From positions 1 through 54,761 of the forward strand of contig JAPPNO010000026.1 of the NCBI GenBank assembly GCA_028873845.1: a stretch of DNA of 54,761 nucleotides. Direction: 5' to 3'. Positions 18,687 to 27,656 of this stretch are shown here, piece by piece. Origin of the DNA: Gemmatimonadota bacterium (GTDB taxonomy: Bacteria; Gemmatimonadota; Gemmatimonadetes; Longimicrobiales; Gaopeijiaceae). The position numbers and the translations under genes are program-made. Position 1 is the first letter of the stretch, and each line of letters begins with the position of its first letter. The notes beneath the pieces were generated by a model that worked only from the letters and a program-made list of their open reading frames with translations, searched no databases and was not told where the DNA came from.

Positions 18687-19793
18687 CTACTCCGCGCCCG
18701 GGGGTATGGGTCCGACCCACGAGCGCCGCGGCAACGGGATCGGGCGTTTTGGCAGGGCCGTCCGCTCCAGGGCCTCCAGCGCGGCGCACGCCGAGCCGTC
18801 CACAACCGCAAGCTCGGCGAGGGCGACCGTGCCGCCTGCCCGCACGAACCCCAGTAGCCGGCCACCGGTCTCGATGGTCACGTCGCCCGAAACAAGCACC
18901 AGGCCGGTCCACAGCGCGCTGCTCCCGAGAACGAGATCCCCGTCGATCGCGAGCAGTCCGGCGCCCGGTCCTTCGACCCGTACCTGCCCGGAGCCGAAGA
19001 CCAGTCCCGACCAGCAGCCCGGGCAGCCCGGCGGAAGCGTTCCACCGCCCGGCAAATCAACGTCGGCAAGCGCGGCAAGTGCGTCGCGGTCGAACCAGCC
19101 GAGACGCACCCTCTCGAAAGTGGGACCGCCGTCCCCGGCTCCCCACTCGGGCGGTTGGGGAAGCCCTCCGGTGGTCCGCAGCAAACCCCCGCCCATGGTG
19201 TCGGCAAGCAGGGGGAGGCTGTCGCAGGCGGCCAGACCCTGCCGACCAGCCAGCAGAGAGTCCGCCTCGAGCCGGGCATTGGGGGCCACCTTGACCAACG
19301 CGCTTTCCACAACCGCCCGGTGCCGCGCCACACGCGCCTCGGGTTCCATCCACCAGGCGATGCGAGCGACCCGCGCAGGCGCACCACCACCCAACTCGGC
19401 CTCGCCGATGAGAAAGTGGAACTCGCGCTCAATCCGCAGATCGTGAACGCGCCAGCGACCGTGCCCCCCAAAGCTGTCCGCCGCCATCTCCACTGCCGGG
19501 CCTCCTACCACGGCCCGGGGCAGCCCGTGCGTCGTGGCCAGAACCCGTTCCACACCTCCCAGCGCCGCTGCACGGGCGGACATCACCCTGCCCGCCATGG
19601 CGGCCGCGCGGAGCTGGCCCATGGCGGCAACGGACGCCGCAGTGGCGATCCCCGCGAGGACCAACAGCGCCAGCAGAGCCATCACGAGCGCAGAGCCCTC
19701 CTCGCCGCGGCGATGCGTCGGGATCGTCTGCACGTCCACATTGCTCATCGGCGCTCCACACCGTTCCGGCTCGCGCGTCCACACCTGCGTCAT
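18687..19793 (-). CDS. PilX-like minor pilin / pilus assembly protein
   Basis: The 368-residue protein carries a prepilin-like segment RRGEEGSALVMALLALLVLAGIA. The cleavage-type Gly and hydrophobic helix are present, but there is no Glu at +5, which is common in PilX- and GspK-type minor pilins. The rest is a beta-rich domain with a repetitive C-terminal part (LLAIDGDLVLGSSALWTGLVLVSGDVTIETGG) suggestive of a short beta-helix, and a paired Cys in GCPGCW. The ATG at 19791-19793 overlaps the previous stop by 4 bp; an internal ATG at 19746-19748 would give a shorter leader. Function in the pilus-tip complex is inferred from position. Confidence 0.7.
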   Translation of the reverse strand: MTQVWTREPERCGAPMSNVDVQTIPTHRRGEEGSALVMALLALLVLAGIATAASVAAMGQLRAAAMAGRVMSARAAALGGVERVLATTHGLPRAVVGGPAVEMAADSFGGHGRWRVHDLRIEREFHFLIGEAELGGGAPARVARIAWWMEPEARVARHRAVVESALVKVAPNARLEADSLLAGRQGLAACDSLPLLADTMGGGLLRTTGGLPQPPEWGAGDGGPTFERVRLGWFDRDALAALADVDLPGGGTLPPGCPGCWSGLVFGSGQVRVEGPGAGLLAIDGDLVLGSSALWTGLVLVSGDVTIETGGRLLGFVRAGGTVALAELAVVDGSACAALEALERTALPKRPIPLPRRSWVGPIPPGAE

Positions 19794-20503
19794 CTGCGTG
19801 TCCACATCTTCCAGGTGAACGACCGGTGCATTGGGCCGGGGTCCTCCCAGACCAGGTGTGCTTCCAGGCCGCCTTCGCCCGTGGGCTGAAGAACGGAGGC
19901 GTCCGCCGCGATCCCCACTCCGGTCAGGGGTTGCCATCCACCCTCACCCCTTCGGTACCGAAAAGCGTCGCTCGCCAGACGATAGGCCCCCCGCTCGAAG
20001 TAGAGGGCCGCGACGGGGCGGGATGGCGGCGGATCCAGCTTCCACACCTCCACCGAGAAGCCTGCCATCCGCTGACAGTCGAGCCCCGGTCTCCGCCACC
20101 GCCGCACCAGGGCGGAGGGCCGCCAGCTTCCGTCGGCGGAGAGCACGAGCACCGAATCCTTGCTGCTGTCGGCAAGCCGGTATCCGGTCACGGCCACGCC
20201 CCACCCATCGGCCGGCTGGGTCCTGCAGCCGAAGCCGATTCCCCGAAACGCACGGAGGTTCAGGTCGCCAGCGTCGACCAGCCAGTCGCTGCCGGCCTCG
20301 CCGTGCCGAATCTCGGTCGACAACACCTGGTGGATGAGTCGTGTCTCGTCGAGCATCCGCGCACCCTCGACGACCCGGGTCGCGACCAGGCTCTGGGCCG
20401 CGGTCGCCCACCAGGCCACCTGCACGACCAGCAGCAGGAGCGTACCGGCAATGACCGCCTCCGCCAGCACGAAACCGCGGTGCTTCCGCGCAAACCGGCT
20501 CAT
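19790..20503 (-). CDS. PilW-like minor pilin
   Basis: The 237-residue product starts with a class III signal peptide of about 10 residues (MSRFARKHRG) cleaved before FVLAE, with Glu at +5, then a long hydrophobic helix (AVIAGTLLLLVVQVAWW). The C-terminal domain is mixed alpha/beta and ends in Arg-Arg. Its size and its place between the PilV-like and PilX-like genes match PilW. It begins 13 bases after the PilV-like gene and overlaps the next gene by 4 bp. Assignment rests on the N-terminus and gene order, not on the globular domain. Confidence 0.7.
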   Translation of the reverse strand: MSRFARKHRGFVLAEAVIAGTLLLLVVQVAWWATAAQSLVATRVVEGARMLDETRLIHQVLSTEIRHGEAGSDWLVDAGDLNLRAFRGIGFGCRTQPADGWGVAVTGYRLADSSKDSVLVLSADGSWRPSALVRRWRRPGLDCQRMAGFSVEVWKLDPPPSRPVAALYFERGAYRLASDAFRYRRGEGGWQPLTGVGIAADASVLQPTGEGGLEAHLVWEDPGPMHRSFTWKMWTRR

Positions 20504-20516
20504 CGAACGGATCCGG

Positions 20517-20924
20517 TCATGGCGTCCCAGCCGAGGCCGGCACGACGAAGTCGATGCGTATCGGGGACGACAGCGCCGCGTGATCGAAGCGGACCCACGC
20601 TGCGGCCCCCGGCAACCCCGGGACACTCCACGTCAGCACCCCGGCCGGATGGCTCCGTCTCCCCGTCTCCACACCGCCTCCCGTCCTCGTGGCCGCGGAA
20701 TCCACGAAGCTCTGCAGCATCGTGTAGGTCTCGTCCAATGCCCGGACCTGCACGAGGATGCGGGCGGATGCGGCGGTCAGCGATGCAACACCCGCGACCC
20801 CCACGCCCACAATCACGACGGCAATGATCACTTCCACCAGCGAGGTGCCGGCCCGGCAGCCCGAGGGTGCGCGGTGCCCGGGCGCGGGCGCCACCGGCCG
20901 CTCCAGCGCGTGACCCACCTTCAT
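20517..20924 (-). CDS. PilV-like minor pilin
   Basis: The 135-residue protein has an unusually long prepilin leader of about 26 residues ending in GCRAG, then TSLVEVIIAVVIVGVGVAG with Glu at +5. The small C-terminal domain contains LDETYTMLQSFVDSAATRTGG and a C-terminal strand-rich tail. The start at ATG 20922-20924 overlaps the stop of the FimT-like gene by 4 bp, which supports it over upstream starts in an Arg-rich frame. It is probably one of the four minor pilins that prime assembly. Confidence 0.68.
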   Translation of the reverse strand: MKVGHALERPVAPAPGHRAPSGCRAGTSLVEVIIAVVIVGVGVAGVASLTAASARILVQVRALDETYTMLQSFVDSAATRTGGGVETGRRSHPAGVLTWSVPGLPGAAAWVRFDHAALSSPIRIDFVVPASAGTP

Positions 20925-21352
20925 CTGCGCGACACCCGTCCCAGGGAGGAAACCACCAACCGGCGCTCCTCCCCGCCAAGTTCGAAGGTCAGCGTCTGGC
21001 TGGACACGAGGCCGAGCCCCAGAGGCCCGAAGCGCACCCGGCTGTTGGGGCGGCCCCGGGACAGGCGAAGTGACACGCCACCCTCTCCCAGCTCGGACAG
21101 CTTCGTCGTGTCTCCGTCGGTGGTCACCACGGCACCCCATGGCGGGTCTGCGTTCAGGACGACGATCGCCCCACCCTCGCCGACCGCCACCCATCGCGCC
21201 TCCGCGAAGAGTCGCGCGGCCTCCTCGCGTGCCCGGCTCAGAAGAAACGACCTGCGCAAATCCGCTGCGGAACCGATCAGCGGCGGGGCCAGCGCAACGA
21301 GAATCACGAGGACCATCGCGATTTCGATGATCGAATGCCCGCACCGATCCAT
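20921..21352 (-). CDS. FimT/GspH-type minor pilin
   Basis: The protein of about 143 residues begins MDRCG, then HSIIEIAMVLVILVALAPPLIG, a prepilin N-terminus with Glu at +5. The segment LLSRAREEAARLFAEARWVAVGEGG followed by beta-strands is the GspH/FimT arrangement. The ATG at 21350-21352 overlaps the pilA stop (TGATG); an ATG four codons upstream (21362-21364) is an alternative. FimT-like pilins may bind DNA, which would fit the comEA gene elsewhere in the window, but that is inference. Confidence 0.75.
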   Translation of the reverse strand: MDRCGHSIIEIAMVLVILVALAPPLIGSAADLRRSFLLSRAREEAARLFAEARWVAVGEGGAIVVLNADPPWGAVVTTDGDTTKLSELGEGGVSLRLSRGRPNSRVRFGPLGLGLVSSQTLTFELGGEERRLVVSSLGRVSRR

Positions 21353-21747
21353 CACTGGGTGCATACGACCTGGCCTTCGGCCTTGGGAGACACCGACCCT
21401 ATCGTGGGAGCCGTTGCCGTGCCGTAGTAGATCGCGCAGCCCTGGGCGGCTCCCAGCGCGTCGTGGGTGGCCGTCGCCGACCAGCCCGAAGTTGTTGCCG
21501 CAGGTGTCACGTTCACCGACTCGGAAGCGACGAACGAGAGGTCGGTGAGCGAGCTGGTATAGCTGTACTCGGTCGCGTAGTAGAGTTCCTGTTGGGCGGC
21601 CAGGTTCCTCATGTCCGCCTTCATGGCCGCGAAGTAGGCCTTTTCCCGGGCCTTCGAGAACTGTGGCACGGCAATCGCCGCCAGAATGCCGATGATGACC
21701 AGAACGATGAGTAGCTCGATGAGCGTAAAGCCATTTTTGTCAGCCAT
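21352..21747 (-). CDS. pilA: Major type IV pilin
   Basis: The 131-residue prepilin has a 6-residue leader MADKNG cleaved before FTLIELLIVLVIIGILAAIAVPQF, the textbook type IVa N-terminus with Phe+1 and Glu+5. The globular domain has two Cys (GCAIYYG and VVCTQ) positioned for a C-terminal disulfide loop. The domain is rich in Ser and Thr (for example SYTSSLTDLSFVASES and TPAATTSGWSATATH), so many O-glycosylation sites are available. An AAGGA ribosome site precedes the ATG. A TMTC-like glycosyltransferase gene ends 15 bases upstream and the minor pilins follow directly. Confidence 0.93.
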   Translation of the reverse strand: MADKNGFTLIELLIVLVIIGILAAIAVPQFSKAREKAYFAAMKADMRNLAAQQELYYATEYSYTSSLTDLSFVASESVNVTPAATTSGWSATATHDALGAAQGCAIYYGTATAPTIGSVSPKAEGQVVCTQ

Positions 21748-21761
21748 TTACTACGTTCCTT

Positions 21762-23732
21762 TCAACGATTATATGAACTGCGCCAGCCATTCGTATCTCG
21801 CCAAATGGCGTCTTCGCCGTGCGTGTCTTGCGCGGACCCGGCCGCCGGGAGGGCGAGCCCATCCGACAGCGCCGACCGGATTGAATCGATTTCGGCAAGC
21901 TGTGCGGCGGTGCCGGTTCGAATCCTGGCGGAGTCCAGACTGGAGATCGCCCGGGCCGTGTCTCCGCGACGGAGTTCGAGCTCCGCGATCCACTTCCATT
22001 GCTCGATCCTGTCCTCCCCCGCGCGAATGACCAGCCGACGGACGGCAGCAGCCTCCCGGGTGCGGCCCAACGCCGCCAGAGACCGGGCAAGGAGGTGCAT
22101 CTGCACCGTGTTGTGGGGCTCGGCCCCGATCGCCGCCCGTGATGTCTCCTCCGCCAGTTCCCACCGCTCGTGGCGGTCGTAGTGGATTGCGAGCAGAGAT
22201 GGCGCGAGGCCGAATTCGGGCCGATCCCGCCACGCCCGGCGCAACAGGTGTTCTCCTGCCTGGTCGAACCCTTCCGCCAGCATGCGTCGCCCAATCTCCG
22301 CCACCAGCGTGTAGCTCCCCCCGACCATGCCGATCGCCCGTCTGTAGGCGGCAAGGCCGCGCTCCCTGTCTCCCCTTCCCATGTACACGTCTCCCATGAC
22401 CCACTGCGCACGTCCGGACTCCGGATGCTCCCGGAGCAGCGTGGCAAAGACGGTGGCGTTGTCCTTCCAGCTGGGATTGCGGGCGATGGTTCGGCAGCAG
22501 AGGAGCGCCAGTCCCACCCCGATGACCACCGTACCCGTGCGAGGCCGCTCGCGCCGAAGCTGGGCCAGCATCCATCCCACTCCCGCCGCGAAGCCGACCG
22601 ACGGCAGATAGAGGGTGCGCTCGGCCAGCAGCACTCCCGATAGAAAGAGCAGATTCGAGGCGGGCAGCAGCGTGACAACCAGCCAGAGAACGCCCAGGCT
22701 CAGCGTCGCGGGGGAGAGTCCGTCCGGCGAGACCGGCCCCCGCTTCCAGCTCCAACCGGCGATCACCAGTGCTCCCAGGCCGAGGATCAACCCGCACACG
22801 CTCCGGGCCGTCCAGCCAAGGGCGACCGGGATCATCGGGGGCGTGTAGTCGGCCGAAAGCTCCCACGGAAGGAAGAACAGCCGGAAGACCTCCGGCCACG
22901 TACCCAGGACGGTCCAGATGCGGGGCACCGCGCCGCCCGCCAGCACCTCCGCCCCCATCGGCGGATAGGGATCGGCGATGCTGCCCAGCACAGCCAGCCG
23001 GCCCGCGAAGACCAGCCCGGTGGATACCCCCAGCGCCGCGTACAGCGGCAACCGCTCCACCAGGTAGGCGCGGAGATGACGAACGTGGAGGTTCCTCCCG
23101 GCGGCGTCGGCCAGGAGTATCGCCCCCGGCAACGTCACGGCACTCTCCTTGCTCAGCGTGGCCGCCAGAAAGAGCCCCGTCACCACCAACACGCGCCCGC
23201 TCCTCATCCTGCCCCGGCACCGCACCGCCACCAGACACGCCCCCAGGTACAGCGTCGCCGACAGCAGTTCGGCCATCCCCACCACATTGGCCACCGCTTC
23301 CGTGTGCACGGGGTGCACCGCGAAGACCAGCCCTGCCAGCAAGGCGGCCGACACCGGCAGAAGCTCCCCGAGCACCAGGACCACCAGGGCCGCGGCGAGG
23401 CTGTTGAGGAGCACGTTGACCAGGTGAAAACCCGCCGGCTCCCCGTCCCAAAGCGCCCACTGAAGGCCGTAGACCCACGTTGCGACCGGACGCCACAATC
23501 CCAGCTCCCGGCCATGCGCGTTGGGCCAGTACGGTTTCACGAAGGTTCCGGGCAGGGTCCGGAGACTCCGGATGTCCTCGTTGCCCGCCACGATGAGCCG
23601 GTCGTCGTACGCGAAGTCGTTGCCGACGCTGTTGGCGAAGGCCAGCCCCGCCGCCGTAGCCGCCAACAACGCCGCACGGCCCACGCTCGGCGTACCCGAT
23701 GCAAACGGCTTCACTGCGGTCCACGGCTTCAT
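21762..23732 (-). CDS. TMTC-like membrane/TPR protein, candidate pilin O-glycosyltransferase
   Basis: The 656-residue protein resembles eukaryotic TMTC O-mannosyltransferases (GT-C fold plus TPRs). After the first membrane helix comes GNDFAYDDRLIVAGNEDI (38-54), with the Asp-Asp pair (43-44) at the place of the GT-C catalytic acid. RPVATWVYGLQWAL and GFHLVNVLLNSL follow, then FAVHPVHTEAVANVVG (137-152), SKES (194-197), FFLPWELSADYT (286-297, the DUF1736 region) and ASNLLFLSGVLLAERTLYLP. About ten membrane helices precede C-terminal TPR-like repeats (about 425-600). TMTC proteins use dolichyl-phosphate mannose as donor. Here the adjacent upstream gene encodes a DPM1-like synthase and the next gene downstream is pilA, so O-glycosylation of the pilin is a reasonable inference. 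Confidence 0.75.
   Translation of the reverse strand: MKPWTAVKPFASGTPSVGRAALLAATAAGLAFANSVGNDFAYDDRLIVAGNEDIRSLRTLPGTFVKPYWPNAHGRELGLWRPVATWVYGLQWALWDGEPAGFHLVNVLLNSLAAALVVLVLGELLPVSAALLAGLVFAVHPVHTEAVANVVGMAELLSATLYLGACLVAVRCRGRMRSGRVLVVTGLFLAATLSKESAVTLPGAILLADAAGRNLHVRHLRAYLVERLPLYAALGVSTGLVFAGRLAVLGSIADPYPPMGAEVLAGGAVPRIWTVLGTWPEVFRLFFLPWELSADYTPPMIPVALGWTARSVCGLILGLGALVIAGWSWKRGPVSPDGLSPATLSLGVLWLVVTLLPASNLLFLSGVLLAERTLYLPSVGFAAGVGWMLAQLRRERPRTGTVVIGVGLALLCCRTIARNPSWKDNATVFATLLREHPESGRAQWVMGDVYMGRGDRERGLAAYRRAIGMVGGSYTLVAEIGRRMLAEGFDQAGEHLLRRAWRDRPEFGLAPSLLAIHYDRHERWELAEETSRAAIGAEPHNTVQMHLLARSLAALGRTREAAAVRRLVIRAGEDRIEQWKWIAELELRRGDTARAISSLDSARIRTGTAAQLAEIDSIRSALSDGLALPAAGSAQDTHGEDAIWRDTNGWRSSYNR
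21768..21773 (-). promoter_or_regulatory. Candidate -10 box for pilA
   Basis: A perfect TATAAT lies on the minus strand 20 bases upstream of the pilA ATG, within the last codons of the upstream gene. No good -35 box is seen at 16-18 bases. No sigma54 GG-N10-GC signature was found despite the sigma54 activator in the window. A separate promoter would explain strong pilin expression. Confidence 0.35.
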
Positions 23733-23865
23733 CTCTCACGGCTCGATCCCCGTTGGCTGCCGGGACCGCGGGGCCTTCAGGAAGGCGTCCACCCCGGCAG
23801 ACTCTGAACGTCGACCGCAAGATGGGCCCGGTTCCGGGGCACCGGGATAGAAAATCGGGACAGAT

Positions 23866-24594
23866 TTACCGGACGGGCGCGTCCCCACCCTTCCACGGCC
23901 GCGGCCGTGGTCCCGCCAGGTTGCACTTCAGGATGTACCAGATGGCCGACACCCCGTCCTTCCAGCCGATCTTCTTCCCCTCCGCGTACGAACGCCCGTC
24001 GTAGCTGATCGGCAGTTCGTAGATTCTGGCACCGGCCTGGGCCAGCCGCGCCGTGATCTCCGGCTCGATCCCGAAGCGGTTCACGGTCAGCGGAAGGGAC
24101 CGCAGCAGGTCGGTGCGAATCATCTTCTGACAGGTCTCCATGTCCGTCAGGTTCAGATTCGTGAACGCGTTGCTGAGCAGCGTGAGAAACCGGTTCCCGA
24201 GCGTGTGCCAGAAGAAGAGCACACGACGCGGCCCGCCCATGAAGCGTGACCCGTAGACGGCATCGGCCCGGCCGTCGGCGATCGGAGCGAGAAGGGTCGG
24301 AATCGCGCCCGGGTCGTACTCCAGATCCGCGTCCTGGACGATCACCACGTCGCCGGTGGCGTGCGCGAAGCCGGTCCGCAGTGCGGCACCCTTGCCGCGG
24401 TTGCGCCCGTGGAGGAGAAGCCGGTCGATCAATCCCCGCTCCTCGAGTTCCCCCAGCAGCTTTCGCGTCCCGTCGGTGGAGCCGTCGTCCACGACGATGA
24501 CTTCCTTGCCCACGGGAACGGCGCCCACGCGCATGAGCAGCCTCTCGATCGTGGCCGCTTCGTTGTACGCCGGGATCACGACCGAGACCGTCAT
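23866..24594 (-). CDS. GT2 glycosyltransferase, polyprenyl-phosphate mannose/glucose synthase-like
   Basis: The 242-residue cytosolic-face enzyme has the GT-A motifs of the DPM1/DpgS group: [41 protein letters not shown] (metal-binding Asp-x-Asp), the YGSRFMGG segment and a late [14 protein letters not shown] motif. There are no C-terminal membrane helices. Such enzymes transfer a hexose from GDP- or UDP-sugar to polyprenyl phosphate. It lies 133 bases upstream of the TMTC-like gene, whose family uses exactly this kind of lipid-linked donor. The sugar cannot be told from sequence. Confidence 0.85.
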   Translation of the reverse strand: MTVSVVIPAYNEAATIERLLMRVGAVPVGKEVIVVDDGSTDGTRKLLGELEERGLIDRLLLHGRNRGKGAALRTGFAHATGDVVIVQDADLEYDPGAIPTLLAPIADGRADAVYGSRFMGGPRRVLFFWHTLGNRFLTLLSNAFTNLNLTDMETCQKMIRTDLLRSLPLTVNRFGIEPEITARLAQAGARIYELPISYDGRSYAEGKKIGWKDGVSAIWYILKCNLAGPRPRPWKGGDAPVR

Positions 24595-24634
24595 GGATTG
24601 CGGGGTGGTCGCCCGGGCGGCGCGGCCCGGCCCG

Positions 24635-25468
24635 TTACCGCGAGCTGACCGGGACGTCCAGCCGCTGCCCCGCGTAGATGCGGCTGCCGGTGAGCTTGTT
24701 GGCCTGCTTCAGCTGCGACACCGTGATCCCGTATGCGCGGGAGATCTTCCACAGCGAGTCTCCGGGCCGCACCCTGTACCTCACGAACGACGCCGGGGAC
24801 GGGTCCGCGGACTTCGCGGGCACCGTCGCCAGCCCCGCTTCGGTACCGGCAACGGTGGGTTCATCGGCCTCGAGCCGGGCCACGTAGCGCGCGTATTCCT
24901 TGGTGTAGACCGCAATGTGGTAGTGCGGCGGCCGCCGCTCATGGGTGGCCTGAATGGTCCCGGCCCCCTCCAGCTGCAACAGCACCCTCTGGATCCAGGT
25001 GCGGCAGGCTGGCGTGTTGCTCCGCCGCAGGTCCACCGCCATGCCCGTGGGGTGGACGGACAACTTCGAGGAGTTGCTGGGCCGGTAGGACAGCGGACGG
25101 GTCAGGCTGGTGACGACGAGCACTTCACCGCACGCGGCCCGGTACTGGCGGCTCAGACGCTCGATGAAGGTGCGCACTTCGGGGCGTGCATAGGGAAATG
25201 AGACTTCGTCGTCGAGCTGGTAGTCGCTGTTCCCCTCGAGGGTGACCAGGAGCTTCATTCCGAGGAGGCGGCGGACGTGGGCGGGGTCCGTCATGAAGGA
25301 GTAGTCGTAGTCCAGGGCCCGCTGGTACTGCTCCTCCATGGAGGCCCTGCCCCCTTTGAGACTCTGTGCCTCCGCGCTCCCGAACCCCAACGCCGCCAGC
25401 AGGATAGGGACCCAAGCACAGATCCCCGCCGACCCTACCGAGCCCCTACGCGTCCTTGCCGGCATCAT
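24635..25468 (-). CDS. DUF5715/peptidase M15-like exported protein with LysM domain
   Basis: The 277-residue product has a signal peptide ([19 protein letters not shown]). The central domain carries [28 protein letters not shown] and [17 protein letters not shown]; the HPTGMAVD and HYHIAV pair matches the zinc-site pattern of M15-type D-Ala-D-Ala peptidases. The C-terminal 50 residues are a LysM domain ([29 protein letters not shown]) that binds peptidoglycan. Start at the first of two adjacent Met (25463-25468). A role in wall trimming, perhaps making room for envelope machines, is inferred. It lies 40 bases upstream of the GT2 gene. Confidence 0.8.
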   Translation of the reverse strand: MMPARTRRGSVGSAGICAWVPILLAALGFGSAEAQSLKGGRASMEEQYQRALDYDYSFMTDPAHVRRLLGMKLLVTLEGNSDYQLDDEVSFPYARPEVRTFIERLSRQYRAACGEVLVVTSLTRPLSYRPSNSSKLSVHPTGMAVDLRRSNTPACRTWIQRVLLQLEGAGTIQATHERRPPHYHIAVYTKEYARYVARLEADEPTVAGTEAGLATVPAKSADPSPASFVRYRVRPGDSLWKISRAYGITVSQLKQANKLTGSRIYAGQRLDVPVSSR

Positions 25469-25675
25469 GCGCCGGAACGTTGGCCGAGCCACCGGTTGCG
25501 CCCCCTGTCTCTGACCGCTCTTGTCGTGAGATGCACGCTTCGCCCTAGCATAAACATATGACCAACCGAGTGTTCCGTCCACTCTCCCTGCCGCTCGCCC
25601 GCACGCGCGTCACCCGCCCGGCCCCCAGGGACGCCACCACGATCCCGATCCCGTTGATCCGTACATTGCCGGATT

Positions 25676-26290
25676 CTACAGCGCCGCGTAACGCTCCCCC
25701 ACGACCGTCCAGTTGACCACGTTCCAGAAGGCGGCCACGTAGTCCGGGCGGCGGTTCCGGTAGTTCAGGTAGTAGGCGTGCTCCCACACGTCGCAACCCA
25801 GCAGCGGGGTCCTGCCGTCCATGACGGGCGTGTCCTGGTTGGCGGTGGAGACGACCTCCAGATCGCCTCCGCCGCCCCCGGTGAGCCAGGCCCAGCCGGA
25901 CCCGAAACGGGTGATCGCGGCCGTGGCGAAGCGGGCCTTGAACTCGTCGAAGCTCCCGAAGGCGGCGTCGATGGCCGTGGCGAGCGCCCCGCCGGGAGCG
26001 TCCGCGCCGCCCGGGGCCATGAGCTGCCAGAAGAGATTGTGGTTGACGTACCCGCCCCCGTTGTTGCGCACCGCCATGCGGATCCCGTCCGGCAGCGCCC
26101 CAAGGTCCGCGACGAGCTCGTCGGCCGACTTCCCGTGCAGCTCCGGGTGCCCCTTCAGGGCGGCGTTCAGGTTGGCCGTGTACGCCGCGTGGTGCCTCCC
26201 GTGGTGGATCTCCATGGTGCGGGCGTCGATGTGCGGTTCCAGGGCGTCGTGCGCGTATCCCAGGTCGGGAAGTTCGAAGGGGTAGGCCAT
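25676..26290 (-). CDS. sodA: Superoxide dismutase, Mn/Fe type
   Basis: The 204-residue enzyme dismutates superoxide. Metal ligands are visible: His29 in MEIHHGRHH, His84 in VNHNLFW, and Asp167 and His171 in [22 protein letters not shown] and [12 protein letters not shown], with a Gln at the position usual in Mn enzymes, favour manganese. The start at ATG 26288-26290 has a GAGGAG ribosome site. No signal peptide, so cytosolic. It is divergent from dinB with 106 bases between, and ends with TAG, showing TAG is an ordinary stop in this genome. Confidence 0.93.
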   Translation of the reverse strand: MAYPFELPDLGYAHDALEPHIDARTMEIHHGRHHAAYTANLNAALKGHPELHGKSADELVADLGALPDGIRMAVRNNGGGYVNHNLFWQLMAPGGADAPGGALATAIDAAFGSFDEFKARFATAAITRFGSGWAWLTGGGGGDLEVVSTANQDTPVMDGRTPLLGCDVWEHAYYLNYRNRRPDYVAAFWNVVNWTVVGERYAAL

Positions 26291-26396
26291 CGTCGGCGTC
26301 TCCTCGGTGGGGTTATGATGTGGCGGTCGGTGGGTGAAGGATCCTCGCTTTGCGCCGGCGGGCGGAACCTCCGCGGCCGCGCGCGGAAGGTAGAAC

Positions 26397-27623
26397 GTGG
26401 CCGAAAACAGGACGGCGCCGCAAGGTCCCAGGAGGATCCTCCTGGTGGACTGCGACAGCTTCTTCGTGCAGGTGGCGCGCCTGGAGGATCCGGACGGCGT
26501 GGGGAAGGAGCCCCTGCTGCTGGTGGGCGGCCGGAGCGACCGGGGGGTGATCACGTCGGCATCGTACGCGGCGCGTGAATTCGGGGTCCGCTCCGGGATG
26601 CCCACGCGGCGGGCGCGGCAGCTGTGTCCGGACGCGGTGGTCGTGCCTGTGCCGCGAGGCGCGTGCGTGGAGCGGAGCCGCGCCGTGCGCGCCGTGCTCG
26701 ACGAGCTGTCCCCGGTCGTGCAGGCCGCCTCCATCGATGAGTTCTATCTGGATCTCACCGGGACCGAGCGCATGCTGAATGGCGAGGGGCTGGCCGCGAC
26801 GGCGGACCGCATCCGCAGGGTGGTCAAGGAGCGGACCGGGGTGGCCGTGTCGCTGGGCGGGGGAACGCAGCGGGTGGTGGCCAAGGTGGCGACCCGCCTG
26901 GCCAAGCCGGACGGTGTGCACGTGGTGCGGCCGGGTGGGGAGGCCGCCTTCATGGCGCAGTTCCGCCTGGAGCAGCTGCCCGGAATCGGTCCCGCGTTCC
27001 TGGAACAGCTCGGGAGGAAGGGGCTGACGACCTGCGCCGAGGCCGCCGCGGTGGAGCGCGAGTGGCTGGCCCGCTGGTTCGGACCGAACCGGGGAGCGTG
27101 GCTCTGGGAGCGGGTCCGGGGAATCGACGCCAGCGAAGTCGACGCGCGCGACCGCCGCAAGTCGATCAGTTCGGAGCGGACCTTCTTCGCCGACATCGAC
27201 GAGGACGACGAGCTCGAGCGGCGGCTGCTGGAGCTGAGTTGCTCGGTGGGGCGCCAGCTCAGGGCGAAGGAACTGAGGGCACGCACCGTCACCGTCAAGC
27301 TGCGGGACTTCGACTACAGGACGCGCCAGGCAGGGAGCACGCTTCCGGAAGGGGTCGAAACGGACCGCGCGATCTTCGCGGTCGCGGCTTCGCTGCTGCA
27401 CGCCCTGCGCCATCGGCGCCGGAAGCCGGCCCGGCTTCTGGGCGTGGGCGTCTCCAACCTGGTCCGCCAGGTGCCTGCGGAGCAGCTGGACTTCTTCGGA
27501 GCGAGGGAGGCGCTGGAAACGGAGCGCGACCGGACCATCGCCAGGACGGTGGACCGGATCCGCGACCGCTACGGGCGGGAGGCGCTTCGCCCCGGACGGG
27601 TGCTGGACGGACGGGAGAGGTGA
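26397..27623 (+). CDS. dinB: DNA polymerase IV (Y family)
   Basis: This 408-residue translesion polymerase has the palm acidic residues in [16 protein letters not shown] and [12 protein letters not shown], thumb helix-hairpin-helix segments ([20 protein letters not shown]) and a little finger ending in a likely beta-clamp motif QLDFFG. The start is GTG with GGAAGG just upstream. It is the only plus-strand gene in the left half of the window. No LexA-type palindrome was recognised in the 106 bases shared with sodA, so SOS control is not evident. The tail after the clamp motif is about 40 basic residues. Confidence 0.9.
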   Translation: MAENRTAPQGPRRILLVDCDSFFVQVARLEDPDGVGKEPLLLVGGRSDRGVITSASYAAREFGVRSGMPTRRARQLCPDAVVVPVPRGACVERSRAVRAVLDELSPVVQAASIDEFYLDLTGTERMLNGEGLAATADRIRRVVKERTGVAVSLGGGTQRVVAKVATRLAKPDGVHVVRPGGEAAFMAQFRLEQLPGIGPAFLEQLGRKGLTTCAEAAAVEREWLARWFGPNRGAWLWERVRGIDASEVDARDRRKSISSERTFFADIDEDDELERRLLELSCSVGRQLRAKELRARTVTVKLRDFDYRTRQAGSTLPEGVETDRAIFAVAASLLHALRHRRRKPARLLGVGVSNLVRQVPAEQLDFFGAREALETERDRTIARTVDRIRDRYGREALRPGRVLDGRER

Positions 27624-27656
27624 TCCGGCAGGCGTTGCTCCGGCGCCGTCCGCCCC

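Noticed and set aside
21748-21830. Sigma54 promoter for pilA.
   Set aside because: There is no GG-N10-GC pair at the right spacing; a TATAAT box is present instead.
26291-26396. LexA box controlling dinB.
   Set aside because: No GAAC-N4-GTTC or CTGT-N8-ACAG palindrome could be found; only an isolated GAAC occurs twice.
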